This document shows positions 1 to 12,500 of a stretch of DNA of 64,000 nucleotides, piece after piece. The notes under the pieces were generated by a model. It did no database searches. It was not told where the DNA came from and was given only the letters and a program-made list of their open reading frames with translations. The DNA comes from Pararge aegeria (Eukaryota; Arthropoda; Insecta; Lepidoptera; Nymphalidae), in contig NC_053201.1 in the NCBI RefSeq assembly GCF_905163445.1, positions 5,838,001 to 5,902,000 of the forward strand. Direction: 5' to 3'. How positions within the stretch are numbered: position 1 is the first letter of the stretch; each line of letters begins with the position of its first letter. The position numbers were made by a program, and so were the translations under genes.

Positions 1-452
1 TTCGAATTAGTTTCGCACTAATTCTGTACCCCATTATAGTTAATCCAGTAACCAAAGGATCACGTAGCTTTGTGGACATCAATAATTCATCGTGGCTGCA
101 GTCAGGTGGACAGGCTTGCAATAATAATGCCTAAGCTAGCTTTAGCACTTAGAAACCACAAAGTACAAGAGAGAAGCGTATTTAAAATAATTATTTTACA
201 ATTTTACACTCGTTTTCTAGTTTATTTCAAATCACGCAAGAACCATTTGTTTTCTCGAGCCAAAAAGTTTTATCTCCGGGATGTAAACTGGCTCTATGCA
301 AAATTTCGTCAAGGTTGATAGATATGTTAATCCTATATTCTTCAAAACAAAATTCAACGGCCAAAGTCTTGGGCTTTTCATCAATAGCCTATGGAAGTCG
401 ACTGCTGGGCTATAGACATCTCTTAATAGGAGGGTTTTCCCATAATATAGAT

Positions 453-573
453 GAAAAATAAACACCCAGGCGAAAACATTCGTGTTCATCACACAAAAAA
501 AAACCCAGTCGTGGGAATCGAACCCACAGCCTTGGACAGAGGAAGCTGGGTCGCCGCCCACTCGGCCGTCAAG
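453..573 (-). mobile_element. SINE-A copy, 3' truncated
   Basis: Only the tRNA-like head and the start of the body remain. The B-box-like GGTTCGATTCCC is visible in reverse orientation. The A-box half is damaged (a gap in GGCGCAGTGGGC). Confidence 0.8.
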
Positions 574-1014
574 TTATATTCACAATGAGCCATTTTCGTA
601 AGTAATTGTATCGCTTTATACTTGGACCACTTCAAAGCCGGTAAGGCTTTTATCAATTTGACTGTTGTAGCGCCACCATTATAAAATGACCCATACACAG
701 TTCCTATACATACATATTTTCTAGCACTGTGCGAAATTTCACCATAGTCCATGGGGTTTTCTTAGAATGGATGTTTGTTAAGCGCTTTACATCTATTAGG
801 AAGTGCGATACTGCCGTTAATGTAAATTGAACGCATTTAAAGCGATTCGCAAAACTTATGCAAATGTATTAATTGACTGAATTAATCACACCTAGATTAC
901 AAACTAAGTAATTCAAATTAAACTTCAAAAATGTTTTATTCATCTTGAAGTTATCACAGGCACATATATCATGTGACCACAGATGTTAGGTGATGGTAAT
1001 TACTATATTCGTTA

Positions 1015-1150
1015 ATTTAAAACTAAAGCTAGGAGGGTACCAAACACGCCCTAGTCTTAGCAGAGCCCACCAAAAAAAATTGCCAGGTTTTTCTTTTGTT
1101 ATCACCATCTCACAGTCAAATTAATATTTAGCTATGAAGTTAGAGCGATA
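1015..1150 (-). repeat. LINE 3' tail fragment
   Basis: Its reverse complement matches 25,195-25,362. Shared words include GCTCTAACTTCATAGCTAAA, CTGTGAGATGGTGATAACAA and TTAGTTTTAA with TTAACGAAT, and both end in ATCATC-type repeats. Truncated 3' ends of a non-LTR retrotransposon are the likely source. Confidence 0.6.
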
Positions 1151-1763
1151 AATACACAAGCTTCTTTACCATGCAATCTTTAATATTATAATAGGATTTT
1201 TCTATAAGCTTAGGTTATTTATAAACTTTCACTTTGAACTTCTCACACACGAGACACATCTCAAGGATTTCATCTGGTAATTTGTTATAAATTAATGAAA
1301 GTTGTATCTTTAAATGAATTACTAATTTTATGAAGCCTGGTAAACTGAACTACAAGTTTATTCTTACTTCTAATATTAATCTGTTAGAGAGCTTCTTTAA
1401 ATATATCTGTTAGAGACTCTCTGGGGCCCATTTTATATATTGCACGAACATCCCTCTTCTGCAGTATATCAGAATCAATATCAGCAGCATTACCCCATAA
1501 TAATATGACGTAGGACATAATCCTGTAAAAGTAACTAAAATACACAAAAATGTTTCTCGAAGAAGATTTGTAACTTAACTTTAATAGTTAAAACGAGAGA
1601 TGTGTATCTAAATATTAAGTTAGCTATTTAAATAATAAAGTTGGTGGCTTGGTTCTGATGAAATCTTGCATTTTTCAAACTTTCCGCAAGTCCGTCATTA
1701 TTTTGTTGATTTTTTGTGATGAAGAATCGTTCATGATGGTTTAAAATTCAGATGTTGAGACTT

Positions 1764-2033
1764 GACGGCCGACTGGCGCAGTGGGCGACGACCGTGCTTT
1801 CTGAGTCAAAGGCCGTGGGTACGATTCCCACAACTGGAAAGTGTTGTTGTGATGAACATGAATACTTTTCAGTGTCTGGGTGTTTATCCGTATATTATAA
1901 GAATTTATGTCATTGTATATATTATTCATAAAAATATTCATCAGTCATTTAAGAACATAACACAAGCTATTCTTATTTTGGGGCTAGATGGCGATGTGTG
2001 TATTGTCGTAGTATATTTATTTATTTATTTGTT
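1764..2033 (+). mobile_element. SINE-A full-length copy
   Basis: Complete from the GACGGCCGACTGGCGCAGTG head to the TTTATTTATTT tail. The A-box and B-box (GGTACGATTCCC, one change) are readable. The body carries GTGTCTGGGTGTTTAT and CTTATTTTGGGGCTAGATGG. Confidence 0.9.
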
Positions 2034-3392
2034 CGTCTGTCAATCTATTACTAGCTATTGGAATATATTCATAAATACATCTATCAGAATTACATAAAAC
2101 AACGGTTTTCAATACTTTCTTACTCATGGATTGGTTTGCATGACTTGGCGCTAAGCAAACTGCATTGAAACTACATACACCGACTTAAACAACAATTACG
2201 TTAAGCAAGATTTGTGGAAAAATCATAGTTTTGTGGTTTAGTTATCTGAAGGACTGGACTGACAGCAAGGGTCGTTTCACATTTTCTTGATCGTGTTATT
2301 TCCAGTTTCCCTGTGTTTTTATGTTGTCTACAATAAAAGTTTATTTTACACAGAACAATTTTCATAACTCTGTAAGACTTGAGGAATATGCTCAGAAAAA
2401 ATTTAAGATTGTCGCTTTGTTAAAATTTGACTGATACTTACATAACGCGTTATAACTTTAATTAGATTCTTGTAAGAAGACGCTTATCTCCCCAAGTTTT
2501 CTTTAAGAATAACCTTCCTAAATTGAATCTTGGACTAGGCAAGTTATCTAACTTACAAGAACTTTATAACTGCTTTGTGCACTTTAGATTGCATTTTGAC
2601 TTTGTAAAATCTTTACTGAAAATTATTTTCAGTTATGAAAGCAATTTAAAGTGCAACTCACGGGTGAACTATACAACACAGGGTGAATAGTAAAAGAAGT
2701 TATTTTTTTTTTGAGATTTAAAAACCATTTATTTCTTTTCTACTTATTTATTTACACAAAATTATCTTATCTATAAGTAATTAAATATTTACAAAAATAT
2801 ACTATTAAACAATTCCTTTGGAATGCAATGAAAAATATTTGGACGGAGTCATTTTCCATTTTCTTACAAACAATAGTACCTTTTAATTTAATATTTATCT
2901 AGTCTTACACTAAAATACTGATAAACTCGTCAATATCAAATTGAGCTTCCATACATTATAATTTAAAGTTACCGTTGTTTATTGCATACAAAAATATACA
3001 AATAAGAAAGGAAGACCGATTACATATCATGATTATTAATATTAATTATGTTTTATATATTTCTTAACTCATGTGGAGGTTTATTTCTCAAGATGCTGAT
3101 AAGGCTCAAAGCATAAAATGAAATTTGGCATAAAGATAGAATATAATTTTCAATTCTGAAATTTGTTGTAATTCTGGCGAAAAAATAAATAATTTAATAA
3201 TTTTACCGTTTAATAAATTACAATCACAATAATCGTGATCGTAATTGTGACTTTTGTTTGCTTTCATCTATGATTTCAATCCTCCAAGTGCCACTTAACA
3301 TAAAATATTGCAATTCAATTAAATTGTTTGCTCGGTATTGCATAAAGCCTTTTAAATGCTTAGTGATGTACAAATTTGTCATTAGCTTATAA

Positions 3393-3583
3393 TTACGTGA
3401 CCATAGCTCTTTCAGCAGGCATTGGTATCATGTTGTAGGGGGTGAACCTCTGGGTGTAGTCGGTGATTTTGAGGGTGTCTGACCAGGGTGGGCTGGGGTT
3501 CCATCGGTCCATGCCATCAGTACCTTCTATGCTCAAAGGGCCTGGTGCTAGACGCATCCTTTTAGCGGGTGGGTATTCGATAC
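3393..3583 (-). CDS. dys: dys exon 11, C-terminus and stop
   Basis: A 191-nt terminal exon. It opens GIEYPPAKRMRLAPGPLSIE, passes through WNPSPPWSDTLKITDYTQRF, and ends Ala-Met-Val-Thr-TAA. The acceptor is CTTCCCAG. The 3' UTR runs to lower coordinates; candidate AATAAA signals on this strand lie near 3,180-3,210 and 2,740-2,755, but I cannot choose between them. Confidence 0.88.
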
Positions 3584-6500
3584 CTGGGAAGAAAGGTTAT
3601 TTTAGTCGTACTTTAATTATTGTGTAGAACAGTTCTTGCCCGCGTTCTTCGTCCGCTTTTATCACGTCTTATAAAAAATCCCGTGGGAAGCATTTAGTTT
3701 TTCTGAGATAAAAATTAGTTTATGTTACTCTCCGTCCTTTTAACTAGCTCTCTGCCAAAAACCAAGTTGATTGGTGGCTTAGTTTGATCATAAAGGTAGG
3801 ACAAACAAACAAAGGTACTTTCGCATTTATATTAGTAGTAATGTTAAGGAATTAGTACACTCTGCATGTATTATGTTACTTCTCAAACCGTTCTATCCAA
3901 TAGCTACATTTACATCATCGTCTCATCCGCTTTGCTGAATGATTTCTTGTAGGGAGTCGATTGGTCAGAAACTTATATATTACTAGCTGATCTCAGCGCC
4001 ATCTGTCGGGCTGATTTGTGAATCTGAACCATCCAGGGTGCCACCCCAACGCATACCGGAAAATTCATTCAAATCGGTCCAGCCGTCTAGGAGGAGTTCA
4101 GTGACTTGCACACGCACACAAGAAATATATATATAATAAATATATATATAAAGATGTACTTTAGAATCTGTAGAGATTACTTATTATTTTGGTTTTTTTT
4201 TTTAATTTTATTGAGGCAACGAAAAATTAAAATATAAGTGGGAATTGAAATGCACATAGCAAACGTACAGTTATATAATAATAATTATCTATATATATAT
4301 AAAAGAAAGTTGTCTTAGTTACACCATTTATAACTCAAGAACGGCTGGACAAATTTTTATGATATTTTTTTTTTGGATTCCTCTTAGGCCGGAATAGGAT
4401 AACAAGTATTAAAATAAAACATATATAAAAAAAAAACCGCGGTACGAAGTTCGCCGGGACAGCTAGTAATAAATAAATATACTACGACGATGTACATCGC
4501 CATCTAGTCCCAAAGTAAGCGTAGCTTGTGTTATGAGTACTAAGATAACTGATGAATAATTTTATGAATAATATACATAAATACTTATAATAGGTATACA
4601 TATAAACACGCAGACACTGAAACACATTAATGTTCATCACACAAACGTTTTCCAGTTGTGGGAATCGAACCCACGGCCTTGGACTCAGAAAGCAGCGTCG
4701 CTGCCCACTGCGCCAATCGGCCGTCAAATAGGTCAATTATAGGTAGCGATTTTTTTTTATGGTCATTGGGATCGAAGATTGTTCTATTTTTTTTTTTTTG
4801 GATGTTGCTTCTACATTGTGCAGAGTCTAAGTCCAGGATCCATCTCCCATTTTTGCACGTGATTACTATCAAGCTAATTTTCCGTGAGTAGCTTTATTTT
4901 GATGAGACGCCCAATAATTTCCAGTACGAAACTCTCGATTGTGGTAGCTAACAGAAGTAGCAATGATAAAATATGTTGATTTGATGATTCTCAAATATTT
5001 ATTACTAACTGAATTTTTTTTTTATTAAATCTCAAGACAATTATCTAAATTATTCGAAAAATTATTTGTCCTACAAATTCTCTGGTTTGATCAAAGAGTC
5101 CCCTCTTTCCAATATGTATCGATAACGAGGTCATCATAAATGATTACTAACCAGCTGATTTTTTTAATAGGTCGCGTTTTAGATTCTAACGGACTGAAAT
5201 AGTATTGTAGTATTGTTACCTTCGATATTTGTACTGATGCATGGTTCCTGTGCATTATAATGTGAGTGCGGATGCTGCTCGTAGTATTCTCTTTTGCCGT
5301 GCATGGGATACATATACATGTTGCTGTTGATGACTATGTCCGGCGGTGCGTCATAATGCAATGGAGATCTGAAACAATAATATTTATTTATACTCATTAT
5401 TTGTACACAGTGGCATGCACTTCATACATTCACAAAAGCACTGCATACCCAAATTATTTTATATAAGTCATATTGGAGGTGAAAATTTCAATTAAATAAA
5501 GAAAATTAAAAAAATAAAATTAAAGGATGATTGTAGTCAAATGCAAGCTTAATTTACACAAAAAATCTTTCATAAGCATTGACTTATTCGACTACTGTGT
5601 TGCAGGATTGTTGAATACAATAAATGGCACCGACTTATTGGTGCTAAATCGTAAATAGAACACCAAGTGAGAACACGAGATAACCTTGCATTGTTACATA
5701 TATAGTTGTTATTTTATACATTTTCCTAATTAAAAAATGAGAGATAGTTCGTTCATAGTCCGTAGTAGTGGGTATTCTAAGAGATAGCTTTGTTTACTTT
5801 GTCGGTGGAATTAGGGTAAAATATTTGTTTGCAGAACCTTATTCATTGATTTATATCGATGTTTACAGACAATTTATTTGAAAAGCCACAACGTTCACAC
5901 AATAAACGACATCTTAAGTGTATTACTAATAAAAAAACAAACAAACAGACAAGGTCACTCGGTACAATTTGTACACGTCATGTCACATGGGAATATAAAT
6001 AAGAAAATCATCACCCTGTCCGTCCGTCTGTCCATCCGCGTAATTTGACACCTTTCATTACCATATTTATTGTAAAGTCGCAATCAAAATAATTTTTGTT
6101 ACAAAACTGTATGAACTCTATTAAGAGAGCGTAAAGTTCAATATTGGATGGCTCGTAGGAAAATGTTTATTACGCTTGGACTCTGTAAGGGTTGCCAGCA
6201 ATCAACTTAAAAACATAGGACAAGAAGGAGAAAAATATTTAGGATGTAAACGAAATACGACGCTTTTTGTTGTGATATTCAAAACGTACTAACTGAATTA
6301 TGAAGACCAGCTTTTCCAGAGACGTACAGAGAGAGACTTTTTGAGAGAGAATGGTACAATTTTACGTCAAAAACTGAGTTTAATAAAAAAAAATTGGGTT
6401 TCTTGGTCCGTGTGTGTATGAACCTACACTTAGAGAAAATGTTAAAGTTTTCTTAATGTATATAAAAAAAATTATCCCATCAGTTCGGTGCATTTTAAAA

Positions 6501-9500
6501 ATATTAGTAATTCCTCTTTGATTGTAAAGGGTAGGGAAAAGGTTTTATTGAATTTTTCTATTGCGTGAAATATTTAAGAATTGAAACTAAATCCTAATTA
6601 AAATATAATAAATATACTACGATAATACACACATCGCCATCTAGCCCCAAAGTAAGCGAAGCTTGTGGTTTGGGTGCTAAGAAAGCTGATAAATATTTTT
6701 ATGAATATAATACACATAAATACTTATATACAGCTAAACACCCAGACACTGAAAAACATCCATGTTCATCACACAAACACTTTCCACTTGTGGGAATCGA
6801 AGCCACAGCTTTGAACTCAGAATGCAGGGCCGCTACTCACTGCGCCAACCGGCTGTCAAAAATTTTACAATGATAATTTTGCGTTAATAATGCAAAAGTA
6901 TTAGAATCAGCCACTAAGCGAAACGAGGGCCATCAACTCAGTTTTGACAGATGTTTATGTTGTAATTGTTTGATTTTTAATATAGTTACTGAAGTAAGTG
7001 TAATTTTAAATAATAAATAATAATTATTATAAATAAATATTACTGCTTATTATGCAAAGAATGGATCCTTCATATTTTTTATCATTGTGGTTACATAAAG
7101 CAGAACGACAGAATGAACATCCTGTACGATGACGGCCAGCCGCATGTATATTACGCGCGCTAACAATAAGAAGAAGAACCGGAAGAACGACCGCCTTTTT
7201 TGGTTCCGCGATTCATGAACGAACTACCTTCAACGTTGATCCAAAATGTAAATATTAAAATATTAAGTTTAAACTCAAAGATTACTTTTTAGCTAAGTTA
7301 GTTGGCTGACACTTTTATATCTAGCATAATTTATATTCATTTATTTTGATACTTACTACTATTAAAAATTAAATTTTACACGCTTACTTAGTTACTATCG
7401 TTCTACAATGTAGCAGAATGTTTTTCCCACAGCTGGTTTTTTTTTTCTTCTATTTAACACCTACGGTAATCATCGCAGATAGGATCAACCTCTACGGTTT
7501 TTTCGGTGCTTCTATACTAACCATTTTAATGTGATTGTTTTATTTCATAAATAAAAAAAAATAAAAATCGTATTAAAAAATAGGATGATGGCCAACCCTG
7601 GTCTTGAACAAATATGAGAAGTCGAGAAGAAAAAGGTCGTAAGTAAAGATTGTTGATTCATTTCAGTGCTAGTTTTGATGGACGGTTCGAACTTGACCCT
7701 AAAACTCCATTATATCAAAATGTTGTTACCTAGTCTTTATTTGGTCGAAGAGTAGGTAAAGTTTGTTTCCGTATTAGGATCTTAAGTTAACTGTTAATCT
7801 TAGGTCGCATACAAAAGATAATATTTTGACTCGAAGGACCAACTTTGTACAGTTCATTGACCGTATACGAATACATTTTTGTTTGTTAATACATTTAAAA
7901 TATTATACCAAATGTGTATGCAAATTCAAGATTATGATAGTAAATAATAATTTTGGGCGAACAGGGTATTTTTTTTCAGGGCACTTTAGTGAACCAGTAA
8001 TGTATTTATGACGATGATGTTACTACCATTCATAGGAATATATTACAAATTGATACAATAAAATCTTCAGAGCCAGCATACGAGAAAGTTATGTCTACCA
8101 ATTATATCGTCTATTTCTATAAAAACAAGATGAATTTTTAAACACAAAAAAAACCAACTTCGATAAAAACTTTTAACTTAATATCCCTACTAATATTATA
8201 AATGTGCATGTAAGTTTGTTTGTTACGCTTTCACAAGAAAACTACTGAACCGATTTTCATGAAACTTTTGTACATATTCTTGGAGGTATTAGAAATAACA
8301 TAGCGTACTTTTCATAGAAAAAATAAATAAATACGTAAGATAAAAAAATCTTTGTGAAAAAATCTTGAAATCTCATATGACTATAAGTGTAGACTATGAA
8401 GCAGTACGCTGCCTCCCAAAATTACGCGGGCGAAGCCGCAGGGCACATCTAGTACTAAATAAATATACTACCACAATACACACATCGCCTTCTAGCCCCA
8501 AAGTAAGCTTAGCTTGTGTTATGGGTACTAAGATGACTGATGAATATTTTATGAATAATAAACATAAATACTTAGAATATACATATAAACACCCAGACTC
8601 TGAAAAATATTCACGCTCATCACACAAACATTTTCCAGTAGTGGGAATCGAACCCACGGCCTTGGACTCAGAAAGCAGGGTCGCTGCAAACTGCGCCAAT
8701 CGGCTGTCAACTAACTGAAATGTAAATATATTTTTGTATAAATCAAGCATGAATATTGTGTGCTCGCGAAAAGTTTGCAACCAAAAAATTGCTAACTTTG
8801 ATAGAAAATGTTGGTGTATCCCGATTAACTAATTGTCTGCGTGACCTAAAACCTTCTTTTTATGAGAGAGATCTTTGCCTAGGCTTGGGACATTAATAGA
8901 CTGAGGATTATCAGGTGAGCATCTTACCTTTCCTCACTTATCGTAGACTGCGGCGAATGCGTAGAGTAATCAACTGGACCCCTATCTGTATAGACCCTTT
9001 CACATCCATACTCATCAGTTTTATGTACATAAGGCGTCATATGATAACCAGCGTATTCGACCTCTGGGTTTTCAACATATTGGTACTCTTGGTAGGGGTC
9101 AGAGTAAGATGGTTCTCTCCTGAAGAACTTTTGACACCTAGGGTCCAGCATGCCGCAAGGTTGGTTCTGATACCCGTAGTATTGGTACAACCATGAGTTC
9201 GCGAGCATTATTGATGCTTCTTCTTCACTGTTAGATCAAACAAAAAAAAATTGTATAAAGAAAGGTACATCTTCAGAAGATGTTGACTTTACAATGAAAT
9301 GTATTAAAGTCATTTCTTATTCAATGTACATAAATCAGTTCACGTAATATAGTTATGAATATTCTACATCAACTTCGGCTCTTTACACTTTACAGTCTTT
9401 TGCTATAGCTATTTTGAACAGGGTGGTAATAAGGAAACTGTTGCTTTCCAGTAGACCGTAAAGTGGAGATATAAGGCATTTTAGAAAATCCACATCTAGG

Positions 9501-12500
9501 AGAACAAAGTTAAATATGTTTCTCACCTTAAAACTTGGTTAGTAGCTACAATAAACTGCCGAGGAGTGTCCGCAGCGTCTTTCACTTGTAACACCATATG
9601 CACCCATAGGAACTGACCACTTCGCTGCTGTAACTTTACTAGAAGTATACAGCATTTATCTTGGTCTGATTGCGTAACTGTAACAAAACACTTTTATTAA
9701 CACAGTTGCTCAAAACGTGGTACTTTTTGAATTACAGTTTATACTTTTCCTTTCATTTTTAATTAGATGTCCCACTCACATCCAACCAAAGTGTTTGTAT
9801 ACAATTATTTTGAATGACCTAAAAAGCAATCTTATTAAGTCATTCAAAATAATTTTTGGATGGCCGTTGGCATTTTATTTCGTTAATGTTATAAAAAAAA
9901 TCGTTAGATACAAGAGCGGAACGATGTTATAAATAAAAAAAGAGGTACGTGCTTGACCAACATTTCACTTGAAGGAAAAGGGGTGTGTAAAGAAAGGATA
10001 AGATTGCCTAGAAATTGAAATGCCTATTCATTATGGTTTTATAGGCTCTTAGAATAACACAAATCTGAATCGAATTTTAAAACCTTGCGTATGAGAGAGG
10101 AAACGTAAATGGCTTTGTGTAAGTTAGTAGGAATTTTATGACGTGTGATGATAAACTTGTGAAAGAGGCAAACTTTCTGAAATATATCCTGTAAAACATC
10201 AAAAAGCTGGCTACCTTACGATATTAATAAAGACTTTGGAGTTTAGCCAAAAGTGGTAAATCGAAGAATCTCTCTCGACGTTTAGGAAATACCTTATTGC
10301 ATAGAATATAAAATTGGGTCTCGCTGCAGCTATATCTGATTACTACCTTGCATATAATAATTTGTTGAATGCAAAAGTGTATTTATGCCAATTGTATTGT
10401 GTCATGCTATTTATTTCGTTTTCACTGATAGTTTTAAAAACCTCGACGAATTTGGCATGGTATTTATAGTCGCATTTTACTATAATCTAGATAGAGCACA
10501 ACTAACACTATTTAATTAAAGAAAAAATAAGCGGCCTAGTGCGAGTCGGACTCACGCAGGAAGAGTTCCGTACGTTTAAAAAATCATGTCTGTTGTAAAA
10601 GAAACCTCATATTCATATCTTACTACATTTAATAGTTCTAGTATCTAATTACAACATGGCACATTTAAACTCAAACATCAATCTATCTAAACTTATATCC
10701 CACTGTTAATTAACAACAAAAAGATAACTTCTTCAATCTTCCTTTGACATTTCTGTCTGTACTCTATTTTTCCCGCCATTTTATATGACCTTTCTCTTTG
10801 ATCTGGGTTCCTGTCATTTTGAATTTCTACCCAAACTTCGACCAGTCTGAACGAAGATACCTTTTTATCTTTAACCAAATGTATATACAAAGGCAGATTT
10901 GCTAACATTTGTTTGGGAGGTCCCTTAAATATTTTGGTAAAGTTTGTTATAGTGGCAACAGAAATACATCATAAAATTGTGAAAATTTCAACTGCCTTAC
11001 TATCATGGTTCATAAGCTACAGCCTTTGGGTAAAGAACGCTAAAAATAAGTTCTATATACTTTGCACTTTCTTTATGAACATAACACAATGGCTTAACAT
11101 AAGATATTATGATTTATTATTCGATACGTTACCTAGTATAGTTATTATACTGTATAGATAGTTATACTACAAGCAGAGTGTCAATTTAATATACAAATCA
11201 TGTATGCTTACATTGCATAACAAGAATTATATTTGCATTACCACGTTGGATTTCTTATTAATTGTGTTGTGGTTGTAATCGAAGAATGCACACGTATTTA
11301 ATGTTTACTAAATCGCATGATTAAGATGCAAACACATGCCTTTCTTAATCAATAATTAGTTTCAGCTTCTCACTAGATTTTCTACGAAACCATCATCATA
11401 TTACAACCTGTGGCGTGCATAGAGGGTATACACAGGGTATGCAGATGATATAAAATAAAGAAAATCTACAGTAAGAGCTACTTATAAAAAAAAACTTAAG
11501 GATAGGCATTGTAAGAGTTATAAAAAGCCTACCCTTAAGCATTTATAACTGGTACTGGAGATTTTTTTCATTTTATATCTGCATACCCTGTGTATACCCT
11601 CTATGCACGCCACTGATTACAACCAATTGATATGTAATAAATACCCTATTGGCACAAGCCTTCTCTCACTACTAGGTACAGAGGGTTCAAGAGCATATAT
11701 AATAAATAAATAAATAAAATAATAAATAAATATACCCACCATGCTGCTAACATTTGGGTTGACAGGCTTTAACGATTATTATATAAAAACTGAGGCCGGC
11801 GATGATGTAACGTGCTCTCCGAGTTTATGGACACCACCTACCAATTTCGAGCTACGAGCTGAGTATTTTTTGTAAGCATCACCGAATGCCAGTTTTTGGC
11901 TTACCAATTGACTGACGAGGCAGTAAAATTCCGTCTCTACTATTGGTAGATGCGTTATGACCATCGTCATCATAATCTCGACTAGAGGTCGTCCACTGCT
12001 GGAAATAGGTCTTTTTTGGGATTTGCACTCGCTACGGGTCTACGGTATGGTATGTGTGTCAATAGCACACCACACAAAACACAAAATATAGGGACAAACA
12101 ATCCGCCTTAGATGGCATGCAGAAAATATATATGTTCGTACACTAATTCCTACTTAGTATATTAATACTATCCTAAGTCAATCCACATTATTAAAATAAG
12201 ATTAAAATTTAAGACTGATATCAAAATTACAAATATCTAATCAATTATTTTTCATGTCAAATTATAATCACTGTAAATGTCAAACCTATAATATTTTGTC
12301 TGTTAAATATTCTTGGATGGTATAATAACATTTCCCAATGTAGTATTAAACATTCAAAATTGAGTTTGTTGGTTTGTCTTTATTTCACGTAACAACAGAG
12401 TACTAAATTTAAGTCTAATTAATGAGTTGTTTTTTGTCGTGTGCTTACGTTGTGTTTAATACATTAAAATTATCATTATCATTATAGTAAGCCTATTAAT

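Larger units (their letters stand above)
1..3392. other. Sequence downstream of dys, no host gene seen
   Basis: The part nearest 3,392 should be the dys 3' UTR. The rest holds two SINE-A copies, a LINE 3' fragment at about 1,015-1,150, and AT-rich unique sequence. The short open frames at its left end are chance frames or run through the SINEs. Confidence 0.6.
3584..5219 (-). other. dys: dys intron 10
   Basis: A 1.6-kb intron filled with mobile DNA: a degraded Helitron at 3,632-3,842, two short Helitrons and a SINE-A. The remainder is AT-rich with long T runs. Confidence 0.8.
5369..8927 (-). other. dys: dys intron 9
   Basis: A 3.6-kb intron. It carries two SINE-A copies and one Helitron; the rest is AT-rich with no coding signal that I can support. 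Confidence 0.8.

Noticed and set aside
8915..9196. Plus-strand 93-codon frame
   Set aside because: Shadow of dys exon 9 on the minus strand; the minus-strand frame has splice sites and family motifs.
9803..9854. 16-bp inverted repeat as a transcription terminator
   Set aside because: Eukaryotic intron sequence; more likely a MITE remnant or chance.
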